Shown here: positions 21,065 through 30,040 of the stretch, piece by piece | How the letters are laid out: every line of letters starts with the position of its first letter | Numbering within the stretch: the stretch's first letter is position 1 | NCBI GenBank assembly: GCA_963169135.1 | Contig: CAUJEQ010000207.1 | Span: 1 to 30,040, forward strand | Direction: 5' to 3' | Source: Chloroflexota bacterium | GTDB taxonomy: Bacteria > Chloroflexota > Dehalococcoidia > Tepidiformales > Tepidiformaceae | DNA length: 30,040 nucleotides | Position numbers and translations under genes: made by a program | The notes under the pieces: generated by a model | Told to the model about the DNA's origin: nothing | Database searches by the model: none | What the model saw: the letters and a program-made list of their open reading frames with translations, nothing else

Positions 21065-22275
21065 AACCCGTTGGGGCAGTGCGGCGCGTGCTCGCTGCGA
21101 AAGAGGGCGTCCGCGGTGCGCAGGGCGTGCTCATCGCGCCCCTGGAGCAGTCCCGCCCGTTGGAAGTAGGTCGCGCTGCGGTGGCCCGCCAACAACGACG
21201 CCAGCACGTTCGGCGAGACGGTGATGTCGGCGGGGCGCTCCAAACGGGTCACGACGCCCGTCGGACCATCGGTCTCCAGCAGGAAGGTCCCGTTGTTCCA
21301 GGGGCACATCCCGTCGCCTTCGACGGAAATCGTTAGCTCGCCCCTCGTCCCGTAAGGTCTTCGCGGCAGGGCGCGTTCCACATCGACGACGCGCATCCAG
21401 ATGGCGTCGCCGAGTCGCGCGTTCAGCATCCGCGGTTCGAGTAGCAGGCTCGGGACGGGGTCGTCCTCCGAACCGGGCATCTCCACGCGCCGGACCAGGT
21501 CGTGACGGCGGATGTAGTCCCACAATCCCCGGCGGGCTTCCGGGTCGAGGGCGATGAAGTCCTGGACGGTCAGCACCTGGTCAGGACCCGGTTCCGTCCC
21601 CGGCTTCTCTTCCGTGGTGTAGACGGCGTGGCCGCGCGGCTCGCCCGCGGCGTCGCGGTAGACCGCGCAGTACACAGGGGCGTCCTTCTTGCGCGGACGG
21701 AGGGTGCTGGCGCGCCAAAGGGGCGTCGACCGGTGGAGGCAGAGGTTCCGCGGGGTCGCCCACTGGATGTAGACCTGCTTCATCAGCGGCAGGGCTTCAT
21801 CGATGCTCCGGTGCAGTTCGACCCGTCCCGGCACTGCCACATCGTCGCGGAAGCCGGCAAATCGCGGGTCAAAGGAATACTGCACCGACGAGGAAGCCAA
21901 TCCGTAACCGAAGCGCTGGTAGATAGCGCCCATGCTCGCCCAGAGGATTGCCAGCGGCTGTTCCCGCTCCCGCATGGTCGACAGTGCCTGGGCCATGATC
22001 GAGCGCAAGAGCCCCTGGCGCCGATACCCGGGCAAGGTACCGACGGCGGTGACGCCCCCGACTGGCACCGGCGTGCCGTTCAGTCGCATGGTGAACGGAA
22101 ACGCGCCAAGTGTGGCCGCCATCGTGCCGTCGACCCAGGCGCAGGTGGTCCATTCAGGAAGCGTGTTCGCGACCTCGTCGTCGACGCCTTCGGTAGAAGC
22201 AAAGACGTAGCTGACGATTTCGCGGTAGCGCTGCATCTCCTCCGCGTCGCGGCAGGAGCGAATCTCGATCGACAT
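21061..22275 (-). CDS. Eis-like GNAT acetyltransferase
   Basis: 404 residues, matching the three-part Eis architecture: an N-terminal GNAT domain with the acetyl-CoA motif GGVTAVGTLPGYRRQGLLRSIM (key VxxxPxYRRxGLxR), a second GNAT-like domain, and a C-terminal sterol-carrier-protein-like domain (about residues 300-404). LASMGxIYQRFGYGLA includes Tyr119/Tyr124, where Eis has its catalytic general acid Tyr126. The chain ends in Phe (HCPNGF), as in mycobacterial Eis, where the terminal carboxylate acts as general base. Known family members N-acetylate aminoglycosides and protein lysines with broad regioselectivity; many Eis homologues have no known natural substrate. GGAGATGG precedes the start at a normal distance and a TATACT box lies upstream. 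Confidence 0.88.
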   Translation of the reverse strand: MSIEIRSCRDAEEMQRYREIVSYVFASTEGVDDEVANTLPEWTTCAWVDGTMAATLGAFPFTMRLNGTPVPVGGVTAVGTLPGYRRQGLLRSIMAQALSTMREREQPLAILWASMGAIYQRFGYGLASSSVQYSFDPRFAGFRDDVAVPGRVELHRSIDEALPLMKQVYIQWATPRNLCLHRSTPLWRASTLRPRKKDAPVYCAVYRDAAGEPRGHAVYTTEEKPGTEPGPDQVLTVQDFIALDPEARRGLWDYIRRHDLVRRVEMPGSEDDPVPSLLLEPRMLNARLGDAIWMRVVDVERALPRRPYGTRGELTISVEGDGMCPWNNGTFLLETDGPTGVVTRLERPADITVSPNVLASLLAGHRSATYFQRAGLLQGRDEHALRTADALFRSEHAPHCPNGF

Positions 22276-22302
22276 GAGCCATCTCCGGTGAGTAGAGGAG
22301 CG

Positions 22303-22308
22303 AGTATA
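22303..22308 (-). promoter_or_regulatory. -10 box TATACT before the Eis-like gene
   Basis: TATACT on the minus strand (22308-22303) lies 27 nt before the ATG at 22275 and upstream of a GGAG ribosome-binding site. It is one of four TATACT boxes placed before genes in this window. No -35 is evident. Confidence 0.5.
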
Positions 22309-22338
22309 CGTCGCCGGGCTGCCCGGATGGACGGCGCC

Positions 22339-23172
22339 TTACAACGCCTGGAAGACCCGCTTTCCGTCGAGCCGGACCAGGCGGCCGAGACCGGGGTGTT
22401 CCCAGTGGCCTGCAAGCCATGTCCGCTGTTCCTCGATCGCCCAGTCGAACAGTCTGTCGCGGGTCGTGGCCGACTGCACGGGGTCGATGTCGAAGGCGGG
22501 CGACCAGTCCGGGTGGAGGAGTTGGGCCGGGTGGTGCGAGGCGTCGCCGATGATCACCGCCCGTTCGCCGGCTGACATGATGCCGACGGCAACGTGGCCG
22601 GGCGTATGTCCCGGTGTGGGCACGCAGGTTAGCTGTTCGTCGATGGCATGTTCGCTGCCGACGAGGTTGACGCGGCCGCTGTCGCGCAGGGGCTCGACGC
22701 ACTCGATCAGGTGGGCGTTTGCCGGTGCGGCGAGGCGCTCGGGTGTCATCCAGAAGTCCCACTCTGTCTGCTGGATGAAGAACCGGGCGTTGGGAAAGAA
22801 CACCTCTCTCGTGCCATCGTCCCGGTCGAACGTGTTCCAGCCAACGTGGTCGATATGGAGATGGGTGTTCACGACCGCGTCGATATCGGCGGGGGTGAGC
22901 CCTGCATCGCGGAGTGCGACGTCGAGGTTCCCGTTGGGAAACCCGGGCCGTTTTCGGGGTCCCAGCCCGGTATCGACCAGGTAGTTTTTCCCGTTGGAGC
23001 GGACGAGGTAGCAGGTCACGGCCATCTGCATCAGACCGCGCTCGTCGGCCAGGTGTCCGAACTCGGAAAGGAACGCGTCAGCGTGCTGCGGCATGAACTG
23101 GCGCGGGTCCATGAGGATTGGGGCGTCGAAAAGTGCGGTGATCTCGACGTTCCCGATGGCGACGTTGTGCAT
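22339..23172 (-). CDS. Metallo-beta-lactamase-fold hydrolase (AHL-lactonase-like)
   Basis: 277 residues from ATG 23172, preferred over ATG 23178 because GGAGG then sits 7 nt away instead of touching the start. The di-zinc motif THLHIDHVG supplies His104, His106, Asp108 and His109. The remaining ligands are in PTPGHTPGH, the bridging Asp of IGDASHHP and the late GHWEHPG histidine. The length and the GDASHH segment match the lactonase/phosphotriesterase-like subgroup used for N-acyl homoserine lactone or other ester hydrolysis, but many members act on unrelated esters. It is divergent from the P-loop gene, 75 bp away, and lies 63 bp upstream of the Eis-like gene on the same strand. No signal peptide is visible. 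Confidence 0.9.
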   Translation of the reverse strand: MHNVAIGNVEITALFDAPILMDPRQFMPQHADAFLSEFGHLADERGLMQMAVTCYLVRSNGKNYLVDTGLGPRKRPGFPNGNLDVALRDAGLTPADIDAVVNTHLHIDHVGWNTFDRDDGTREVFFPNARFFIQQTEWDFWMTPERLAAPANAHLIECVEPLRDSGRVNLVGSEHAIDEQLTCVPTPGHTPGHVAVGIMSAGERAVIIGDASHHPAQLLHPDWSPAFDIDPVQSATTRDRLFDWAIEEQRTWLAGHWEHPGLGRLVRLDGKRVFQAL

Positions 23173-23235
23173 GGGCATCCCTCCAGGGGGCGGATTCTAC
23201 GCAGGCGCCGCGCCGGTGTCGTTCGGTTGGCGCGG

Positions 23236-23241
23236 TATGCT
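23236..23241 (+). promoter_or_regulatory. -10 box TATGCT of a likely leaderless gene
   Basis: TATGCT is followed by 6 nt (TGGGGC) and the ATG at 23248. No Shine-Dalgarno with useful spacing exists. Transcription would begin at the start codon. Confidence 0.45.
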
Positions 23242-23247
23242 TGGGGC

Positions 23248-23820
23248 ATGCGGCTGGTTGTCATCATCGGAGCGCCGGCGGTGGGGAAGGCCACGGTCGG
23301 CAAGGCGCTCGCCGAGGGCTACGGGTTCCGGCTGTTCCACAACCACGTATCGCTGGACGCAGTAGCGGCGGTCTTCGATTGGGGCACACCGTCATTTCAA
23401 CGCCTGGTCGGCGAATTCCGGCAGCGTGTGGTTGAGGAAGCGGCGGCGAGCGGTGTGGACCTGGTTTTCACCTACGTCTGGGCGTTCAGCGAGCCGGGCG
23501 AGGGAGCGCCGATTGGCCGGTACCGCGAGACCCTGCTGAAGGCCGGGGGTGCGGTGTACTTCGTCGAGCTGGTGGCGCCGCTTGAGGTACGGGCGGAGCG
23601 AAACGGTATGGCATCACGGCGCGCGATGAAGGCTCGGAGCGACGAGGCAAGCACACCGGCGTGGCTCCGCGAAATCGACGCGAAGTACAGCTTCGAATCT
23701 GGCGGCGCGCTGCCGTTCCCCGATCCCTACCTGCGCCTCGATACGACCGAAATGGAGCCGGAGGCAGCTGCCGAAGCTATCGCCCGTGCTTTCGGATTCG
23801 AACGGGCGGCGCGACCGTAG
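23248..23820 (+). CDS. Small P-loop NTPase (kinase-like)
   Basis: 190 residues. The N-terminus MRLVVIIGAPAVGKATVGKAL contains a Walker A motif with Lys14; the Ala after Lys (GKAT) is seen in shikimate- and gluconate-kinase-like proteins. The second region FRLFHNHVSLDAVAAVF resembles the substrate-binding segment of small nucleotide or metabolite kinases. A hydrophobic strand ending in VYFVELVAPLEVRAERN is the usual Walker B/lid region. The C-terminal half (YLRLDTTEMEPEAAAEAIARAFGF) is like that of AAA_18/shikimate-kinase-type proteins that end in a helix. Substrate unknown. The longer frame back to 22648 is antisense to the hydrolase gene and is rejected. It converges on the aminotransferase gene, with only 2 bp between the two stop codons. 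Confidence 0.83.
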   Translation: MRLVVIIGAPAVGKATVGKALAEGYGFRLFHNHVSLDAVAAVFDWGTPSFQRLVGEFRQRVVEEAAASGVDLVFTYVWAFSEPGEGAPIGRYRETLLKAGGAVYFVELVAPLEVRAERNGMASRRAMKARSDEASTPAWLREIDAKYSFESGGALPFPDPYLRLDTTEMEPEAAAEAIARAFGFERAARP

Positions 23821-23822
23821 CC

Positions 23823-25055
23823 TTACTTCGCTGCGGAGCGCGCTGCGACCTCGGCCATCGCTTCACCGAGGCGGTGGATGCCTTCCTCGATGTCTTCCAT
23901 TGCGACATAACTGAAAGCGAGCCGTAAGTGGTTGGTTGCCTGGCCATCGGCGAAGAACTGCGGACCCTGGCCCACGATGACCCCCCGCTCGTTGGCGGCC
24001 ATCTGCACATCGCGCGAACTCATCCCCGGGCGGAGCTGGAGCCAGAGGAAGAAGCCGCCCAGCGGGCGCACGTAGGTGATGTAGTCGGCGCAATAGCGGA
24101 CCAGCGCATCTTCGACGCGTTCGAGCTTGCGCAAGTAGGTGCGGCGGAGGCCCTCGATGTGCCGATCAAGGTCGCCGTTCCGGATCATCTCGGCGATGAC
24201 GCGGCCGAGGAAGGGGCTGCTGCCCATGTCGTAGCGTAACGCGGCGATGCGCGAGACGAGCGCCGGCGGGCCCAGAATCCAGCCCATGCGCAGGCCGGTG
24301 GCGATGATCTTGGAGAAGCTCGAGACCTTGATGCCATGGTCGGCATTGCTCAATGCGAACAGGGACGGAGGCGGGGGCGTCTCAAACCAGAGTTCGCCGT
24401 AGGCGTCGTCTTCGAGGACGAACGTCTGGTACTTCCGCGCGAGTTCGAGCAGTTCGTGACGGCGTTCGAGCGAGAGCGTGCAGCCTGCCGGGTTCTGGTG
24501 CGTGGGGATGCAGTAGATGAACTTGGCGCGTTTCCCCTGGTCGGCGAGCTTCTGGAGTTCGGTGGCCAGGACTTCGGTGCGCATGCCGTGTTCGTCCATC
24601 GGAATCGCCACCTGGTGCGCGCCGAAGGAGCGGATGGTGCGCATGCTCCCGGGGAAGTTCGGGCTTTCGACCATGACGTAATCGCCAGCGTCGAGCAGGG
24701 TTTCGCAGACCATGCCGATGGCATGTGCCGATCCGCTCGCGATGATGACGTTGTCGCGCGTCACCGGGACGCCTTCGATGCGTGTTGAACGTTCAGCGAT
24801 GGCGTCGCGGAGCGGTGCCGGGCCGTAGGTCCCGCCGTACTCCAACGCTTCCTTCTGTTCGCGGTCGATGACGGTGCGGGCGGCGCGAAGAAGCTGTTCG
24901 CCCGGCAACGAGGGGATGTCGGGGAGACCACCGGCGAAGGAGATGAGTTGGCGCGGATCGGGTGTGGCTGCGGCCCAGACGGCCGGGCCAAGGATTTTCG
25001 AGCGAGCGCTGACCATCTCTTCGAGGGTTTCCGGTGTCCAGTAGGACTCTGTCAT
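23823..25055 (-). CDS. PLP-dependent aminotransferase, class I (MocR/LysN-type, 2-aminoadipate-like)
   Basis: 410 residues. Fold type I aminotransferase, with the PLP Lys249 in VSSFSKIIATGLRMGW. Other motifs: ISFAGGLPDIPSLP at the N-terminus, YGPAPLRDAIAE, IIASGSAHAIGMV, YCIPTHQNPAGCTLS (the PxxQNPxG motif binds the cofactor) and VLEDDAYGELWF. This set is characteristic of the LysN/AAT-III branch (2-aminoadipate or aromatic/branched-chain aminotransferases that use glutamate or 2-oxoglutarate). The ATG at 25055 is chosen over the longer 25187 frame because the extra 44 residues are not protein-like and a TATACT box lies 30 nt upstream of it. It is divergent from gltB, so a role in glutamate-linked amino-group transfer fits the context. 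Confidence 0.9.
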   Translation of the reverse strand: MTESYWTPETLEEMVSARSKILGPAVWAAATPDPRQLISFAGGLPDIPSLPGEQLLRAARTVIDREQKEALEYGGTYGPAPLRDAIAERSTRIEGVPVTRDNVIIASGSAHAIGMVCETLLDAGDYVMVESPNFPGSMRTIRSFGAHQVAIPMDEHGMRTEVLATELQKLADQGKRAKFIYCIPTHQNPAGCTLSLERRHELLELARKYQTFVLEDDAYGELWFETPPPPSLFALSNADHGIKVSSFSKIIATGLRMGWILGPPALVSRIAALRYDMGSSPFLGRVIAEMIRNGDLDRHIEGLRRTYLRKLERVEDALVRYCADYITYVRPLGGFFLWLQLRPGMSSRDVQMAANERGVIVGQGPQFFADGQATNHLRLAFSYVAMEDIEEGIHRLGEAMAEVAARSAAK

Positions 25056-25084
25056 CGCGTGCCTGCCGGTGAGAAGCTGAGGCC

Positions 25085-25090
25085 AGTATA
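25085..25090 (-). promoter_or_regulatory. -10 box TATACT before the aminotransferase gene
   Basis: TATACT on the minus strand (25090-25085) lies 29 nt before the ATG at 25055. No -35 hexamer was found at the usual distance. Confidence 0.5.
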
Positions 25091-25158
25091 CGCGGCGCGT
25101 GGGAATGGATAGGCACCGGGCACGGGTGAAGGTGGGAGTGGTGGGGTCGACGGAGTGG

Positions 25159-25177
25159 TTGACAGCGCTGCTATACT
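25159..25177 (+). promoter_or_regulatory. Promoter candidate for gltBD
   Basis: TATACT (25172-25177) is a good -10. TTGACA occurs at 25159-25164 but only 7 nt before it, too close for a normal -35; the same TTGACA-short-gap layout occurs before the regulator at 2381-2400. Transcription from here would give a leader of about 130 nt before the gltB start. Confidence 0.45.
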
Positions 25178-25205
25178 GCAAGCTCACCCAACTGTTCGCC
25201 TGACT

Positions 25206-25223
25206 TTGCGAATGTTTTCACAA
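25206..25223. repeat. Inverted repeat in the gltB leader, possible operator
   Basis: TTGCGAA (25206-25212) and TTCACAA (25217-25223) form an inverted repeat with one mismatch around a 4-nt spacer. It lies just downstream of the presumed gltB start of transcription, where a repressor could bind. No known regulator motif was identified. Confidence 0.3.
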
Positions 25224-25228
25224 TCGTG

Positions 25229-25243
25229 GGCGGCGAATCCGCC
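25229..25243 (+). other. Hairpin in the gltB leader
   Basis: GGCGG (25229-25233) and CCGCC (25239-25243) pair perfectly around a CGAAT loop. A short distance downstream is an 11-bp palindrome GTGTCTGACAC (25280-25290), 22 nt before the gltB start. Together with the inverted repeat at 25206 this leader has more self-complementarity than other gaps here. Confidence 0.3.
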
Positions 25244-25312
25244 GTCACCGCGGGGGCCATGGCATTCGCGAAACGGAGGGTGTCTGACACTGCGATTTGG
25301 GGGAAGAGGACG

Positions 25313-29867
<4,555 letters not shown>

Positions 29868-29875
<8 letters not shown>

Positions 29876-30040
29876 ACCGACGGGATTCCTGGAGTTCAGC
29901 CGCGAATTGCCCACCCGCCGCCCGGTGGAAGAACGCGTCCACGATTGGCTCGAGGTGTACGAGGACTTCCCGGTTGGCCACCTGAAGAAGCAGGCGGCCC
30001 GCTGCATGGATTGCGGCATCCCGTTCTGCCACCAGGGTTG
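29868..30040 (+). CDS. gltD: Glutamate synthase small subunit, N-terminal part (cut by window end)
   Basis: The first 57 codons are visible. Start GTG 29868 overlaps the gltB stop by 8 bp, which implies translational coupling. The N-terminal sequence runs into GHLKKQAARCMDCGIPFCHQG, the cysteine-rich signature that binds the low-potential [4Fe-4S] clusters of this subunit and passes electrons from NADPH/FAD to the large subunit. The GIPFCH motif is diagnostic. The rest of the gene, including the FAD and NADPH domains, lies beyond the window. Confidence 0.95.

Overview
The window is a GC-rich, gene-dense bacterial chromosome segment holding 26 protein-coding genes (two cut by the window edges), one gene remnant, and no rRNA, tRNA, CRISPR array, transposase or phage gene that I could find. 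The gene mix (split methylmalonyl-CoA mutase with MeaB, a luciferase-like flavin oxidoreductase, an Eis-type acetyltransferase, an ftsB-tilS pair, single-gene DinB proteins, a YyaL-type protein) would fit a Chloroflexota member, perhaps of the Dehalococcoidia side. That assignment is an inference from gene content and protein style, not from a marker gene.

Layout. 1-2400: the tail of an epoxide-hydrolase-like gene, then a leftward group with an OmpR-type regulator whose receiver domain has lost its phosphorylation residues, a coiled-coil protein, a 24-codon stub of an NAD-dependent epimerase and an NTF2-fold protein. 2527-7602: a small ORF, then a propionate/methylmalonyl operon: mutase catalytic subunit, DinB protein, methylmalonyl-CoA epimerase, two further VOC proteins, the mutase B12-binding subunit and the MeaB GTPase. 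7643-11190: a rightward group with a DUF2344/TIGR03936 protein, a GNAT acetyltransferase, a histidine phosphatase, FtsB/DivIC and TilS.

11249-15110: a leftward group with an inositol-monophosphatase-family enzyme, a luciferase-like oxidoreductase, an N-acyl-D-amino-acid deacylase-like amidohydrolase and a second DinB protein. 15183-17243: a YyaL/SSP411-type thioredoxin-domain protein. 17374-20145: a two-domain M16 zinc peptidase (leftward). 20330-23820: an unknown polytopic membrane protein, an Eis-like acetyltransferase, a metallo-beta-lactamase-fold hydrolase and a small P-loop NTPase. 23823-30040: a class I aminotransferase divergent from glutamate synthase (gltB complete, gltD cut by the window end).

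How the genes work together. The operon at 2774-7602 supplies most of the succinyl-CoA end of propionyl-CoA metabolism: epimerase, both mutase chains and the cofactor-loading/protecting GTPase. Propionyl-CoA carboxylase is not in the window. gltBD and the neighbouring aminotransferase form an amino-nitrogen module. The rest are mainly housekeeping or single-gene functions.

Signals not explained by gene content: several genes without a Shine-Dalgarno have a TANNNT hexamer 6-8 nt before the start codon, the arrangement expected of leaderless mRNAs, while other genes have a TATACT -10 box and a normal leader. The two extra VOC proteins in the mutase operon have both lost the same two of four metal ligands. 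I see no convincing new defence or mobile system here.
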